From Comamonadaceae bacterium (GTDB taxonomy: Bacteria; Pseudomonadota; Gammaproteobacteria; Burkholderiales; Burkholderiaceae_C), in the NCBI GenBank assembly GCA_021299875.1, contig JAJTEW010000001.1, forward strand, positions 310,001-374,000: a stretch of DNA of 64,000 bases, given 5' to 3'. Shown here one piece after another: positions 10,701 through 21,989 of this stretch (position 1 is the stretch's first letter; each line of letters begins with the position of its first letter). Under the pieces are notes generated by a model. The model saw only the letters and a list, made by a program, of their open reading frames with translations. It did not search any database and had not been told where the DNA came from. Position numbers and translations under genes: made by a program.

Positions 10701-11789
10701 ATGAAACCCTTTTTGATCCAACAACTCGAACGCTATGCTTTGCGCTTGACCGAGCTGGACTTTCTGCTGTCCCGCGAAGACATCATGGCCGACATGACGC
10801 AGTTCCTGAAGCTGTCGCGTGAACATGCCGAGGTCAGCGCCGTGGCATCGCGCTTTGCACGATTTCAGCAGCGCAGCGCCGACCTGACCGCTGCAAAAGC
10901 CATGCTGGATGACGAAGACATGCGCGAGATGGCCGAAGAAGAAGCATCCAGCGCCAGCGCCGAACTGCAAAGCCTAGAAGCCGAACTGCAGCGCATGCTG
11001 CTGCCCAAAGACCCCGACGATGCCCGCCCCGCGTTTGTCGAAATCCGCGCGGGCACCGGAGGCGACGAGTCGGCCCTGTTCGCAAGCGACTTGCTGCGCA
11101 TGTACACCCGCTTTGCCGAAAGCCAAGGCTGGCAGTGCGAGATGGTCTCGGAATCGATGAGCGAGTTGGGCGGCTACAAGGAAGTGGTGTTGCGCATCGA
11201 AGGCGACAACGTGTATGGCGCGCTCAAATTCGAATCGGGCGGCCACCGAGTGCAGCGCGTGCCCGCCACCGAAACCCAAGGCCGCATCCACACCAGCGCC
11301 TGCACGGTGGCGGTGCTGGCCGAGCCCGACGAAGCCGAGGCCATCAAGATCAACCCCGCCGACTTGCGCATCGACACCTACCGCGCCAGCGGAGCGGGCG
11401 GGCAGCACATCAACAAGACCGATTCTGCCGTGCGCATCACCCACTTGCCCACCGGCATCGTGGCCGAATGCCAGGACGGCCGCAGCCAGCACAGCAACAA
11501 GGCCCAGGCCTTGAAAGTGCTCACCGCTCGCATTCAAGAAAAAGACCGCTCTGAACGCGCCGCCAAGGACGCCGCCGAGCGCAAGAGCCTGATCGGCAGC
11601 GGCGACCGCTCGGACCGCATCCGCACCTACAACTTTCCACAAGGGCGTCTGAGCGACCACCGCATCAACCTGACCCTTTACAAATTGCTCAGCATCATGG
11701 AGGGCGATTTGACAGACGTGGTCAATGCCCTGCAAGCCTATGAAGCGGCCGCGCAATTGGCTGCGCTGGAAATCGGGGCCACGGCGTAA
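10701..11789 (+). CDS. prfA: Peptide chain release factor 1
   Basis: A 362-residue RF1 that reads UAA and UAG stop codons. The start at 10701 is chosen because [20 protein letters not shown] aligns with the usual RF1 N-terminus; an in-frame opening from 10641 adds unrelated residues. The GGQ hydrolysis motif is in [18 protein letters not shown] near residue 233. The Gln of GGQ is methylated by PrmC, encoded by the next gene, whose start overlaps this stop by one base. Confidence 0.96.
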   Translation: MKPFLIQQLERYALRLTELDFLLSREDIMADMTQFLKLSREHAEVSAVASRFARFQQRSADLTAAKAMLDDEDMREMAEEEASSASAELQSLEAELQRMLLPKDPDDARPAFVEIRAGTGGDESALFASDLLRMYTRFAESQGWQCEMVSESMSELGGYKEVVLRIEGDNVYGALKFESGGHRVQRVPATETQGRIHTSACTVAVLAEPDEAEAIKINPADLRIDTYRASGAGGQHINKTDSAVRITHLPTGIVAECQDGRSQHSNKAQALKVLTARIQEKDRSERAAKDAAERKSLIGSGDRSDRIRTYNFPQGRLSDHRINLTLYKLLSIMEGDLTDVVNALQAYEAAAQLAALEIGATA

Positions 11790-12628
11790 TGGCCTCGCAC
11801 GCAAGCCCCCGTGTGGCCGAATGCCTGCGCCATGCCCATGCTCTGGGCATGGCCCGGGTGGACGCACAAACTCTCCTGCTGTTCGCCATGGCGCGCCCAC
11901 TGCATGACCGCGCCTGGCTGCTGGCCAACGACACCGAACCGTTGACCGAGGCCCAACAAAACAACTGGGCCCAAGCCCTGCAGCGGCGCCTGCAGGGTGA
12001 ACCTGTGGCCTACATCACGGGAAGCAAAGATTTTTTTGGCCTGACCCTGCAGGTGGACGCCCGTGTGCTGGACCCGCGCCCCGACACGGAAATCCTGGTT
12101 GAATGGGCGCTTGAATTGCTGACTGCGCATCAGACGGCACGCGTGCTGGACCTGGGCACCGGCAGCGGGGCTGTGGCGCTGGCCCTGCAGCACCAGCGCC
12201 CTGCCACACTGGTGACGGCGGTGGACGCCAGCGCCGACGCCCTGGCCGTGGCCAGCGCCAACGCCCAGCGCCTGAACTTGCCGGTGCTGTGCGTGCTGAG
12301 CCACTGGATGGACGCCGTGCCGGGCCCGTTTGATTTGATCGTCTCCAACCCGCCCTATGTGGCCGAAGGTGATCCGCACCTGACCGCCCTGACCCATGAG
12401 CCCCTGAGCGCCCTCACAAGTGGTGCCGATGGCCTGGATGACATCCGCCAGATCATTGTCCAAGCTCCCAGCCGACTCACCGCAGGCGGCTGGCTGCTGC
12501 TGGAACACGGCTGGGACCAAGCTGCCCCGGTGCAAGCCTTGCTGCGCGAAGCCGGTTTTACACAGGTGCAGTCGCGCCGCGATCTGGGCGGCATCGAGCG
12601 CTGCACAGGTGCGGTCATGCCTAAGTGA
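11789..12628 (+). CDS. prmC: Release-factor glutamine N5-methyltransferase PrmC
   Basis: A 279-residue class I SAM-dependent methyltransferase that modifies the GGQ glutamine of RF1 and RF2. The SAM-binding motif VLDLGTGSGAVALAL lies near residue 119 and the substrate-binding NPPYVAEGD near 188. The N-terminal helical domain (VDAQTLLLFAMARP) is the release-factor-contact region. It starts inside the prfA stop codon, so the enzyme and its substrate are coupled. Confidence 0.95.
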   Translation: MASHASPRVAECLRHAHALGMARVDAQTLLLFAMARPLHDRAWLLANDTEPLTEAQQNNWAQALQRRLQGEPVAYITGSKDFFGLTLQVDARVLDPRPDTEILVEWALELLTAHQTARVLDLGTGSGAVALALQHQRPATLVTAVDASADALAVASANAQRLNLPVLCVLSHWMDAVPGPFDLIVSNPPYVAEGDPHLTALTHEPLSALTSGADGLDDIRQIIVQAPSRLTAGGWLLLEHGWDQAAPVQALLREAGFTQVQSRRDLGGIERCTGAVMPK

Positions 12629-12713
12629 CAGCAACATCCCTGCAAAAATGGCAGACTTTCAATCAGAGACATAATCCATCTCAACCGAAACCGACCCCAT
12701 TTGGAGCAACAAC

Positions 12714-13037
12714 ATGAGCGACACCCAACAACGCATCGACGAACTCGTCAAAGGCAACGAGATCACCCTGTTCATGAAAGGCAACGCCAACTTTCCCATG
12801 TGCGGTTTTTCGGGCCGTGCCATCCAATTGTTGAAGGCTTGTGGTGTGGACCCCAAGACGGTCAAAACCGTGAACGTGCTGGATGACGCCGAAATCCGTC
12901 AAGGCATCAAGGAATACAGCAACTGGCCTACCATTCCCCAGCTCTACGTCAAGGGCGAGTTCATCGGTGGCTCGGACATCATGATGGAAATGTACGAGTC
13001 GGGCGAGCTACAACAAGTCATCAACGGCCAAGCCTGA
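12714..13037 (+). CDS. grxD: Monothiol glutaredoxin, Grx4 family
   Basis: A 107-residue protein with the diagnostic monothiol active site CGFS (FPMCGFSGRAIQLL, about residues 27-40) and the glutathione-binding segments WPTIPQLYVKGEFIGGSD. Grx4-type proteins bind a glutathione-ligated 2Fe-2S cluster and act in iron-sulfur delivery together with BolA proteins; a BolA/IbaG-like gene is present at 55568-55810. It is 85 bases after prmC and is closed by a strong terminator. Confidence 0.95.
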   Translation: MSDTQQRIDELVKGNEITLFMKGNANFPMCGFSGRAIQLLKACGVDPKTVKTVNVLDDAEIRQGIKEYSNWPTIPQLYVKGEFIGGSDIMMEMYESGELQQVINGQA

Positions 13038-13069
13038 TCGACCCAAAGTTGCGGCCCTGCCACACCCAA

Positions 13070-13095
13070 AAGCCACCCACTGGGGTGGCTTTTTG
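13070..13095 (+). terminator. Rho-independent terminator after grxD
   Basis: AGCCACCC and GGGTGGCT form an 8-bp GC-rich stem with a short loop, followed immediately by a T-run (13090-13094). It lies between the convergent grxD and transglycosylase genes. Confidence 0.85.
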
Positions 13096-13109
13096 ATCTC
13101 GGTCCCGCC

Positions 13110-13736
13110 TCAATCCACCGCATGCAACCACCCTCGCTGCGCCGCTTGAACGGCCTGCGGATAAGCGCTCTGCCCGCGTGAACCGTTGTAACGGCCCAGC
13201 GCCATAAAGATATCGCCCCGTTCCCGGTCCAGGTAGTGGCGCAAGATGACGCAACCAAATCGCAGGTTGGTCTGCATGTGGAACAAGCGGCTGTCGTCGC
13301 CGTCGCCAATCAAGCGCGCCCAAAAGGGCATGACCTGCATGTAACCGCGGGCTCCGGCGCTGGAAATGGCGTATTTGCGAAACGCGCTTTCGACCTGCAC
13401 CACCCCCAGCACCCATGACAGCGGCAGGCCTGCCCTGCGGGCTTCGTACCAAAGGGTTTGCAAGAACTCTTGCCGCTCAATGGGGTGTTTTTTGTAGCGC
13501 GTCAGTCGCTGACTGATGGCCACTTGCCACTGCGCATAAGCCTGCTGATCAACGGCGGTGGGCAGCAGGGGCTCAGGGGGCGCCGCAGCCGCCACCGCTG
13601 CGCTCAGGGCCGAACGCACGGCGTGCGACAAGGGTTCCTCAATTTGCCTTCCGGCGTAGGCCAGCCCGGCGGGCAACACCGTCCCCCACAGACTGATCAA
13701 ACAAGCCCGACGGCTGGGCAAGACCGGGGGCGTCAT
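13110..13736 (-). CDS. Lytic transglycosylase (SLT domain) exported protein
   Basis: A 208-residue protein with a twin-arginine-like or Sec export signal (MTPPVLPSRRACLISLWGTV, ending LAYA). The SLT fold is visible from about residue 95: LGVVQVESAFRKYAISSAGA contains the catalytic glutamate, GYMQVMPFW is the GLMQ-like motif, and ALGRYNGSRGQ closes the domain. It should cleave peptidoglycan glycan strands in the periplasm. It follows proS on the same strand 19 bases downstream. Confidence 0.88.
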   Translation of the reverse strand: MTPPVLPSRRACLISLWGTVLPAGLAYAGRQIEEPLSHAVRSALSAAVAAAAPPEPLLPTAVDQQAYAQWQVAISQRLTRYKKHPIERQEFLQTLWYEARRAGLPLSWVLGVVQVESAFRKYAISSAGARGYMQVMPFWARLIGDGDDSRLFHMQTNLRFGCVILRHYLDRERGDIFMALGRYNGSRGQSAYPQAVQAAQRGWLHAVD

Positions 13737-13755
13737 GGGCTAGAGGGTGCGCGGC

Positions 13756-15501
13756 TCAGAGGGCCAAACGCCCTTTGAGGTGGCTCAAAATGTCGACCAC
13801 AGCCACTTTGCTGGACTCGGCATCGCGGCGATGCTGGTACTCGACCGCACCGTCTTTGAGGCCCTTGTCGCCGATGGTGATGCGGTGCGGCACACCGATC
13901 AACTCCCAGTCGGCAAACATGGCCCCGGGGCGTTCGCCTCGGTCGTCCAGGATCACGTCCACCCCGTCTGCCAGCAAGGCGCCATAAATGCGCTCGGCTT
14001 CAAGCTTGACGGCCTCGCTGCGGTCCATGCCGATGGGGCAGACCACCACCGTGAAAGGCGCAATCGCGTCGGGCCAAATGATGCCGCGATCGTCGTGGTT
14101 TTGCTCGATGGCGGCAGCGGGCAGGCGCGTGACGCCAATGCCATAGCAGCCCATCTCCAAAAACTGGGGCTTGCCGTTCTCGTCCAAAAAGGTGGCGTTC
14201 ATGGCCTTCGAGTATTTGGTGCCCAGATAGAACACATGACCCACTTCGATGCCGCGCTCGATGGCCAACTCACCTTGGCCGTCGGGCGACTTGTCGCCCG
14301 CGACCACATTGCGGATGTCGGCCACCAAGGTGGGCTCGGGCAGGTCACGGGCCCAGTTGACGCCGGTGATGTGGAAGTCTTCTTGGTTGGCACCGCAAAT
14401 CCAGTCGACCATCACGGCCACATCGCGGTCGGCCACCAAGTGCACAGGTTTTTTCAGATTTAAGGGGCCCAGGTAACCGGGCTTGCAGCCGAAATGCTCT
14501 TCGATTTCGCTCAGCGTCGCAAAGCGAAAGCCGCCCTCCATGCCGGGCAGTTTGCCGACTTTGACTTCGTTCATGTCGTGGTCGCCGCGCAGCAGCAGGA
14601 GCCAAACTTGGGATTTGACGATTTCACCCTGTTCATTGAGCGTGTCAGTCGCCAGCACCAGTGACTTGACGGTGGTGGACAGCGGCACATTCAGCAAAGC
14701 GGCCACGTCTTCGCAGGTGCTCTTGCCGGGTGTGGGGGTCTTGCTCAGCGCTTGGGTGGCTGCGCCGCGCGGCTGGCTGGGGGCCAGGGCTTCGGCTTTT
14801 TCAATGTTGGCGGCGTAGCTGCTGCTGGGGCAGTACACGATGGCGTCTTCGCCGGTGGCGGCAATCACCTGGAACTCTTCGCTCAAATCGCCGCCGATGG
14901 CACCGCTGTCGGCCGCCACGGCGCGGTAGGTCAGACCAAAGCGATCAAAGATCTTGCGGTAGGCCCCGGCCATCACCTGGTAGCTGGCCTTGGCACTGAC
15001 CATGTCGCGGTCAAAGCTGTAGGCGTCTTTCATGGTGAACTCGCGGCCACGCATCAAGCCAAAACGCGGGCGGCGCTCGTCGCGGAACTTGGTCTGGATT
15101 TGGTAGAAGTTTTTGGGCAGCTGTTTGTAGCTGCGCACTTCCTGACGCACCACGTCGGTCACAACCTCTTCGCTGGTGGGCTGGATCACGAAATCGCGAC
15201 CATGCCGGTCCTTGATGCGCAACAACTCAGGCCCCATCTTGTGAAAGCGGCCGGTCTCTTGCCACAGCTCAGCCGGTTGCACCACGGGCATGGTCATCTC
15301 AATGGCACCTGCGCGGTTCATCTCTTCGCGCACGATGGCTTCGACTTTACGGATCACGCGCAAACCCATGGGCATGTAGTTGTAGATGCCTGCGCCCAGC
15401 TTCTTGATCATGCCGGCACGGGTCATCAGCTTGTGGCTGACCACTTCAGCGTCGGCTGGGGCTTCTTTGAGGGTGGAAATGAGGAACTGGGAGGCTTTCA
15501 T
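13756..15501 (-). CDS. proS: Prolyl-tRNA synthetase (bacterial ProS type)
   Basis: A 581-residue class II synthetase beginning [20 protein letters not shown]. Class II motifs are visible (motif 2 [20 protein letters not shown] near residue 135; motif 3 [14 protein letters not shown] near 450). A YbaK-like insertion domain, which clears misacylated Ala-tRNA(Pro), occupies roughly residues 230-390. The length is normal for the bacterial form. It is divergent from rppH. Confidence 0.96.
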   Translation of the reverse strand: MKASQFLISTLKEAPADAEVVSHKLMTRAGMIKKLGAGIYNYMPMGLRVIRKVEAIVREEMNRAGAIEMTMPVVQPAELWQETGRFHKMGPELLRIKDRHGRDFVIQPTSEEVVTDVVRQEVRSYKQLPKNFYQIQTKFRDERRPRFGLMRGREFTMKDAYSFDRDMVSAKASYQVMAGAYRKIFDRFGLTYRAVAADSGAIGGDLSEEFQVIAATGEDAIVYCPSSSYAANIEKAEALAPSQPRGAATQALSKTPTPGKSTCEDVAALLNVPLSTTVKSLVLATDTLNEQGEIVKSQVWLLLLRGDHDMNEVKVGKLPGMEGGFRFATLSEIEEHFGCKPGYLGPLNLKKPVHLVADRDVAVMVDWICGANQEDFHITGVNWARDLPEPTLVADIRNVVAGDKSPDGQGELAIERGIEVGHVFYLGTKYSKAMNATFLDENGKPQFLEMGCYGIGVTRLPAAAIEQNHDDRGIIWPDAIAPFTVVVCPIGMDRSEAVKLEAERIYGALLADGVDVILDDRGERPGAMFADWELIGVPHRITIGDKGLKDGAVEYQHRRDAESSKVAVVDILSHLKGRLAL

Positions 15502-15600
15502 CGCGGCGGGCTAACTCTGCAGGGGGATCAGGGAAACATCCAAGAGCCAGCGCCGGTGCGGCGTGCATAATGGACACAATTTAAAAATTTGAGGTTGATT

Positions 15601-16227
15601 ATGCTTGACCGTGAAGGCTTTAGGCCGAACGTCGGCATCATTCTGCTCAACCAGAAAAACCAGGTTTTCTGGGGCAAGCGCATCCGCACCCACAGCTGGC
15701 AGTTTCCGCAGGGTGGCATTGACCGGGGGGAAAGCCCTGAACAAGCCATGTTCCGTGAACTGCACGAAGAAGTGGGGCTCCAACCGGAGCATGTGCGCAT
15801 CGTGGCCCGAACCCGTGACTGGTTGCGCTATGAGGTGCCAGACCGCTTCATCCGAAGGGATGCACGCGGTTTTTACAAGGGCCAGAAGCAAATCTGGTAC
15901 CTGCTTCAGATGGTCACGCACGACCACCACTTGAACCTGCGCGCCACCGACCACCCCGAGTTCGACGCCTGGCGTTGGAACGACTATTGGGTGCCGCTGG
16001 ATGTGGTGGTGGAGTTCAAACGTGGCGTGTACGAAATGGCCTTGACCGAACTGGCCCGCTATCTGCCCCGGCAAGACAGACAAAACCGCTATTTACGTGG
16101 TGGCAACCGGGGTCCACGCGATGGCATGGACTCAGACAACGGTCAAAGCGGCACGACGCCTATCCAAGCACCGATGCACATGGAACTGCCGCCTGGCGCC
16201 AGTTTTGACCCCAACCCCCAAGGCTAA
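15601..16227 (+). CDS. rppH: RNA pyrophosphohydrolase RppH (Nudix)
   Basis: A 208-residue Nudix hydrolase that removes pyrophosphate from the 5' end of mRNA and so starts decay. The Nudix box [20 protein letters not shown] plus VGL is at about residues 38-60; the N-terminus [20 protein letters not shown] is the family start. A TTG four codons upstream was not used because TTGAGG at 15589-15594 fits as the ribosome binding site for the ATG at 15601. The C-terminal ~45 residues are low-complexity and variable in the family. Confidence 0.94.
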   Translation: MLDREGFRPNVGIILLNQKNQVFWGKRIRTHSWQFPQGGIDRGESPEQAMFRELHEEVGLQPEHVRIVARTRDWLRYEVPDRFIRRDARGFYKGQKQIWYLLQMVTHDHHLNLRATDHPEFDAWRWNDYWVPLDVVVEFKRGVYEMALTELARYLPRQDRQNRYLRGGNRGPRDGMDSDNGQSGTTPIQAPMHMELPPGASFDPNPQG

Positions 16228-16240
16228 GGCAACATCTGGA

Positions 16241-17377
16241 TCACCGGGACAAAATCAGGTTGTCCCGATGCACCATCTCGGGCTCTGCAGAGTAGCCCAG
16301 CAATGCCTCGTAGTCGTGAGACGGTTTGCGACAAAGCAAACGGGCTTCGGCACTGGCATAGTTGGCCAGACCCCTGGCAATTTCCATACCTTGTTCGTCT
16401 TTGATGGCAATCACATCACCACGAGAAAAATCGCCTGCCACGCCCGTCATGCCAATGGGCAGCAAACTTTTGCCTTCGGTCAGTACCTTGTGCGCCGCCC
16501 CTGCATCCACCGTGACGGAACCTCGCATTTGCAAATGATCAGCCATCCACTGCTTACGGGCCTGCTGTTTGGCCGTTTGGGCCACCAGCAAGGTGCCCAT
16601 GTTGTCGCCTTCACACAAACGAAGCAGCGCATCGGGTTCGCGGCCCCAAGCGATCACGGTCGAGGCGCCTGACCCGGCAGCGCGCTTGGCCGCCAAAATT
16701 TTTGTGATCATCCCGCCTCTGCCCAAACTTGAGCCCGCACCGCCGGCCATGGCTTCGAGCGCGGCATCCCCCGCACGGGCTTCGTGGACAAAACTGGCGG
16801 ATGGGTCTTTGCGGGGATCGGCGGTGAACAAGCCTTTTTGGTCCGTCAAGATGATCAGCAAGTCGGCCTCGATCAAGTTGGCCACCAAGGCACCCAAAGT
16901 GTCGTTGTCGCCGAACTTGATCTCATCGTTGACGACCGTGTCGTTTTCGTTGATCACGGGCAGCACGCGGTGCTGCAAAAGGGTCAGCAAAGTCGAACGT
17001 GCATTCAGGTAGCGCTCACGATCGGCCAAATCGGCATGGGTGAGCAAAACTTGGGCACTGCCCATGCCATTTTCGCGCAGCTTGGTCTCGTACATCTGCG
17101 CCAGGCCCATCTGGCCCACAGCAGCGGCAGCTTGCAGGGCGGGCACTTCAATCGGGCGGGTCGTCCAGCCCAGACGCTTCATGCCTTCGGCGATCGCACC
17201 ACTGGACACCATGACCACCTCTTTGCCTTGGGCACTGAGCAAAGCCATTTGGCGACACCACTCGCCAATCGCGTCTTCGTCCAGGCCGCGCCCCTCGTTG
17301 GTCACCAGGCTGGAGCCGACTTTGACGACGATGCGGCGGGCATCACGCAACAGAGTGGATACGGCTGAAAAGGTCAT
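16241..17377 (-). CDS. proB: Glutamate 5-kinase
   Basis: The first enzyme of proline synthesis, phosphorylating glutamate. The kinase domain starts [18 protein letters not shown] and contains [17 protein letters not shown]; a C-terminal PUA domain follows (about residue 275 on). With the ATG at 17377 the protein has 378 residues, close to the usual length. A TTG at 17425 would add 16 residues (MILRPAAAV...) of no conserved character; neither start has a strong Shine-Dalgarno. It lies 75 bases downstream of obgE on the same strand. Confidence 0.93.
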   Translation of the reverse strand: MTFSAVSTLLRDARRIVVKVGSSLVTNEGRGLDEDAIGEWCRQMALLSAQGKEVVMVSSGAIAEGMKRLGWTTRPIEVPALQAAAAVGQMGLAQMYETKLRENGMGSAQVLLTHADLADRERYLNARSTLLTLLQHRVLPVINENDTVVNDEIKFGDNDTLGALVANLIEADLLIILTDQKGLFTADPRKDPSASFVHEARAGDAALEAMAGGAGSSLGRGGMITKILAAKRAAGSGASTVIAWGREPDALLRLCEGDNMGTLLVAQTAKQQARKQWMADHLQMRGSVTVDAGAAHKVLTEGKSLLPIGMTGVAGDFSRGDVIAIKDEQGMEIARGLANYASAEARLLCRKPSHDYEALLGYSAEPEMVHRDNLILSR

Positions 17378-17452
17378 CGAAGGTGTAGTTGGCGTTGAAA
17401 CAGCGGCAGCAGGACGAAGAATCAAACCCGCTTCCGGCCATTTTGATGCGTT

Positions 17453-18607
<1,155 letters not shown>

Positions 18608-18626
18608 TCAATGCACGCAGGTCCTG

Positions 18627-18667
18627 AAAAGCGAAGAGCCCCGGCTTGCGGGGCTCCTCTTCGCCAT
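18627..18667 (-). terminator. Terminator after rpmA
   Basis: On the minus strand GCGAAGA and GAGCCCCG pair with CGGGGCTC and TTCGC to give a long, GC-rich stem with one bulge, ending in TTTTC. It lies between rpmA and obgE and should limit read-through of the highly expressed ribosomal pair. Confidence 0.8.
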
Positions 18668-18680
18668 GGGCGCGACAGGC

Positions 18681-18941
18681 TTAAACTGCCGGTGTCACAT
18701 TGACCATGTGCTTGCTGAGCTCACCCTTGGTCGAGAACGACACGTGGCCGTCCACCAAAGCAAACAAAGTGTGGTCTTTGCCAATGCCGACATTGCTGCC
18801 CGCATGGAACTTGGTGCCACGTTGACGAACAATGATCGAGCCAGCGCTGATCAGTTCACCACCGAAAGCCTTGACACCGAGCATTTTTGGCTTGGAATCA
18901 CGACCGTTGCGCGTAGAGCCGCCGCCTTTTTTCTGTGCCAT
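18681..18941 (-). CDS. rpmA: 50S ribosomal protein L27
   Basis: An 86-residue protein, [20 protein letters not shown], the typical L27 N-terminus without the Firmicutes pre-sequence. L27 reaches the peptidyl-transferase centre with its N-terminal tail. It follows rplU after 12 bases as one transcription unit. Confidence 0.97.
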   Translation of the reverse strand: MAQKKGGGSTRNGRDSKPKMLGVKAFGGELISAGSIIVRQRGTKFHAGSNVGIGKDHTLFALVDGHVSFSTKGELSKHMVNVTPAV

Positions 18942-18953
18942 GACCTGTTCTCC

Positions 18954-19265
18954 TCAGGCAGCGATCGCGCCGATTTGCAGTTCGGTGAACTGCTGACGGT
19001 GACCCTGACGTTTCTGATAGTGCTTGCGACGGCGCATCTTGAAGATGTGCACTTTGTCGTGCTTGCCATGTGCCAAAACAGTGGCTTTGACTGTGGCGCC
19101 GGACACCAGGGGCGTGCCGATCTTGAGTTCAGCGCCGGTACCGACGGCCAAAACTTGATCAATCACGATTTCCTGGCCAACGTCCGCAGCAATCTGTTCT
19201 ACTTTAATTTTTTCGCCAGCGACAACACGATACTGTTTGCCACCGGTTTTTATGACCGCGTACAT
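18954..19265 (-). CDS. rplU: 50S ribosomal protein L21
   Basis: A 103-residue protein starting [20 protein letters not shown], the conserved L21 N-terminus, with the basic C-terminal [15 protein letters not shown] that contacts 23S rRNA. It is first in the rplU-rpmA unit and has a recognisable promoter about 55 bases upstream. Confidence 0.97.
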   Translation of the reverse strand: MYAVIKTGGKQYRVVAGEKIKVEQIAADVGQEIVIDQVLAVGTGAELKIGTPLVSGATVKATVLAHGKHDKVHIFKMRRRKHYQKRQGHRQQFTELQIGAIAA

Positions 19266-19318
19266 AAATGACCTCTTTGAATGGAAGTTTCCAAGGGCTC
19301 ATCCCCAAGGAACCCGAG

Positions 19319-19348
19319 ATTTTAGCACGCAACGCCTTGTCCAAGCAA
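19319..19348 (-). promoter_or_regulatory. Candidate rplU promoter
   Basis: On the minus strand TTGCTT (19348-19343) and TAAAAT (19324-19319) are spaced by 18 bases, giving a start near 19312 and a leader of about 45 bases before rplU. Confidence 0.5.
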
Positions 19349-19482
19349 ATCTGCAAGCCCACCCATGCACCCAAGGCAATGCAGACATTGGCTTTACCTA
19401 TAATGGACAACACCCAAGACAACGCTTGAAAAAGCGCACTTGTCGCCCCGGCATCGCCGGGTAAACCATCCGGATTGTCCAT

Positions 19483-20466
19483 TTGTCAGCCTCAGAACAC
19501 AGCTCAGCTGCTGCCCTCGAACTGGTAGCCCCCGACATGGACGCTGTCGACCTGGTCATTGCCCAACGGCTTGACTCAGGCGTTCCTTTGGTTGGCGAAG
19601 TGGCGCAATACATCATCTCTGCGGGGGGCAAACGGTTGCGCCCGGTTTTGCTGCTGTTGACTTGCGGGGCTTTGGGCTACACCGGCCACCAGCGCCACAA
19701 CTTGGCCGCTGTTGTTGAATTTATCCACACCGCCACTTTGCTGCACGACGATGTGGTGGACGAATCCACCTTGCGGCGTGGTCGCCCTACGGCCAACGAA
19801 AATTTTGGCAACCCCGCCAGCGTTCTGGTAGGCGACTTTTTGTATTCGCGCGCCTTCCAAATGATGGTGGATGCCCAAAGCATGCGGGTCATGCAAACCC
19901 TGGCCGACGCCACCAATGTGATCGCTGAAGGCGAGGTGCTGCAACTGATGAACATGCACGACGCCACGCTGAACGAAGATGGCTATCTGCTTGTGATCCG
20001 TTCCAAAACCGCCAAATTATTTGAGGCCAGTGCCCGATTGGGCGCCATTTTGGCGGGCAGTGATGCCGCGATCGAAACCGCTTGCGCCGACTATGGGCAA
20101 GCCCTGGGCACGGCCTTCCAAGTGATTGACGATGTACTCGATTACGACGGCAATGCCGCAGAAATGGGCAAAAACCTGGGCGATGACCTGCGAGAGGGGA
20201 AAACCACCCTGCCCTTAATTTTGGCCATGCAGCGCGGCAACGAGGCACAAAGGCAGACGGTTCGCGAAGCGATCGAGACAGGCAGCGTCGACAAAATCAC
20301 AGAAATTGCCGCCATTGTCAGAGCCACTGGCGCCTTGGAAGCGACGCGCAATGCCGCCGCCGCCGAGGCTCAACGAGCCATCAATGCGGCCATGCTGCTG
20401 CCTGACAACCCACACCGCACCGCCATGGTCCATCTGGCCTCGCAATTGCTGAATCGACGCACGTGA
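19483..20466 (+). CDS. ispB: All-trans polyprenyl (octaprenyl-type) diphosphate synthase
   Basis: A 327-residue trans-prenyltransferase making the ubiquinone side chain. First aspartate-rich motif LLHDDVVDES (near residue 88) and second DDVLDYDGN (near 215) bind Mg-diphosphate. A TTG start is used because the residues before the first ATG (19537) look homologous to the family N-terminus. Chain length cannot be read from sequence with certainty. A TATAAT at 19399-19404 could serve as -10. Confidence 0.92.
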   Translation: MSASEHSSAAALELVAPDMDAVDLVIAQRLDSGVPLVGEVAQYIISAGGKRLRPVLLLLTCGALGYTGHQRHNLAAVVEFIHTATLLHDDVVDESTLRRGRPTANENFGNPASVLVGDFLYSRAFQMMVDAQSMRVMQTLADATNVIAEGEVLQLMNMHDATLNEDGYLLVIRSKTAKLFEASARLGAILAGSDAAIETACADYGQALGTAFQVIDDVLDYDGNAAEMGKNLGDDLREGKTTLPLILAMQRGNEAQRQTVREAIETGSVDKITEIAAIVRATGALEATRNAAAAEAQRAINAAMLLPDNPHRTAMVHLASQLLNRRT

Positions 20467-20471
20467 TCGCC

Positions 20472-20867
20472 ATGCGAAGCCTCTCCTGCGCATTGGGGGT
20501 GCTGCTCAGCCTTGGCACCCTGAACGCTTTCGCCGCCGCGCCCAAATGGGACGCCATCACCTTGAACGATCAGGGCATGTTTTTCATCGATGCACACTCC
20601 ATCAAGGATGAAGGTGGCCGCAAGATTTTGTGGAGTGCGGTGGATTACAAAAAGCCGCAAAGCACGGCCGATGGCGTCGCGTACTTATCGGTTCAAACCC
20701 AGCTTCAAATCAATTGCAAGGCCAAAATGGCTCGCGTGATGCACATGACCTACTTCAGCGGTCCCATGCTCACCGGCAAGCAAGTGGGCCGCCAAGGCAT
20801 GCTCCACGAGTGGCTTGAGATTGATCCGAGCTCTGCCATACAAAAAATCGCTCGCCGCGTGTGTTGA
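20472..20867 (+). CDS. Secreted protein resembling surface-adhesin protein E
   Basis: A 131-residue protein with a clear Sec signal peptide (MRSLSCALGVLLSLGTLNAF, cleaved about AFA). The mature part carries WDAITLNDQGMFFIDAHSIK and WSAVDYKKPQ, the pattern of the AdhesinE-like family of small periplasmic or surface proteins, with two cysteines that may form a disulfide. A GTG at 20463 overlaps the ispB stop, but the ATG at 20472 opens the signal peptide directly. Function unknown; no adhesion role can be claimed. Confidence 0.65.
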   Translation: MRSLSCALGVLLSLGTLNAFAAAPKWDAITLNDQGMFFIDAHSIKDEGGRKILWSAVDYKKPQSTADGVAYLSVQTQLQINCKAKMARVMHMTYFSGPMLTGKQVGRQGMLHEWLEIDPSSAIQKIARRVC

Positions 20868-20964
20868 GCTTGTCGCGTTGGTGATCCCCCGAGTGGCCCA
20901 AGCTGTGTGATATTGAATCCTGTTCCTTGGCCATTCCCAAGGGATCCCATCAACAGGAGACAAC

Positions 20965-21960
20965 ATGCGATCACTTCGTCAAAAATGGCATCACTGGTGC
21001 ACTCTGGGCTTGGTAGGTCTGCTGGCCTTGGGCGCCCAGACCTCGGTGTTGGCGCAAGCCTATCCCAACAAACCCATCAAAATGATCGTGCCGTTCCCGG
21101 CCGGCGGCACCACAGACATCGTGGCCCGCATCGTGGCCCAACGCATGAGCGAATCCATGGGGCAACCCGTGACCATCGACAACCGGGGGGGCGCTGGTGG
21201 AGCCATTGGGGCTGACTTGATGGCCAAAGCTGCGCCTGACGGGTACACCATCATGATGCACAACCTGTCTTTTCCGCTGGCATCGGTCGCGCAAACTTTG
21301 GCCAACCGCTCGCCCTTTAATGTGGACACCGACTTTGCCGGAGTGTCGATTGCCGTCTATGTGCCATTTGTGTGGACTTCAAGTCCCAGCGTCCCAGCCA
21401 AAGACCTCAGGGAGTTGGCCGCATTGTTGCGCAGCAACCCTGCGTTGCAATACAACTATGGCTCGACAGGTCCTGGCTCCACCATGCACGTTTTGGGCGA
21501 AGCCTTCAAAAAGGAAAGCAAGGTCAACATCACCCACATCCCATTCAAGGGGGCTGCCCCACTGAAACAAGAACTGCTGGCAGGCCGCCTCCAAGTCGGT
21601 GGCGATCAGTTGTCCTCTTCTTTGGCCGAGATCAAGGCAGGAACACTCAAGGCTTTGGCCACCACGGCCTCCAAACGCATTCCAGGCCTGCCTGAAGTGC
21701 CCACGGTGAGAGAGCTGGGCTTTCCCAACCTCGAACTGGAAGGATGGAACGGCGTGTTTGCACCCGCCAAAACACCCAAGGACATCATCGACCGCCTGAA
21801 CAAAGAAGTCATCGCAGCCGTTCGTCACCCCGATGTGGTCAAGCGACTGAACGATTTGGGCGCAGAGGGCGTTGGCTCAACACCCGCCGAGCAAGATGCG
21901 ATGCTGCGGCGTCAAATGGACCAATTCCGCGCCATCATCCGCGAAATGCGCCTCGAGTGA
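20965..21960 (+). CDS. Tripartite tricarboxylate transporter substrate-binding protein (TctC/Bug family)
   Basis: A 331-residue periplasmic binding protein. The signal peptide ends SVLAQA and the mature start YPNKPIKMIVPFPAGGTTDI is diagnostic for Bug/TctC proteins; NRGGAGGAIGADLMAKAAPD is a second conserved patch. AGGAG lies about 8 bases upstream of the ATG. The ligand is unknown. It is convergent with a beta-hydroxyacid dehydrogenase gene and has no TctAB partner nearby. Confidence 0.9.
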   Translation: MRSLRQKWHHWCTLGLVGLLALGAQTSVLAQAYPNKPIKMIVPFPAGGTTDIVARIVAQRMSESMGQPVTIDNRGGAGGAIGADLMAKAAPDGYTIMMHNLSFPLASVAQTLANRSPFNVDTDFAGVSIAVYVPFVWTSSPSVPAKDLRELAALLRSNPALQYNYGSTGPGSTMHVLGEAFKKESKVNITHIPFKGAAPLKQELLAGRLQVGGDQLSSSLAEIKAGTLKALATTASKRIPGLPEVPTVRELGFPNLELEGWNGVFAPAKTPKDIIDRLNKEVIAAVRHPDVVKRLNDLGAEGVGSTPAEQDAMLRRQMDQFRAIIREMRLE

Positions 21961-21989
21961 ATCTGCAGCCAGGCAACCTCGCCCAAAAC

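Noticed and set aside
16245-16267. 8-bp hairpin near the rppH/proB junction
   Set aside because: It falls in the last proB codons and has no T-run; not convincing as a terminator of rppH.
19399-19404. TATAAT before ispB
   Set aside because: No acceptable -35 at 16-18 bases; kept only as a note in the ispB entry.
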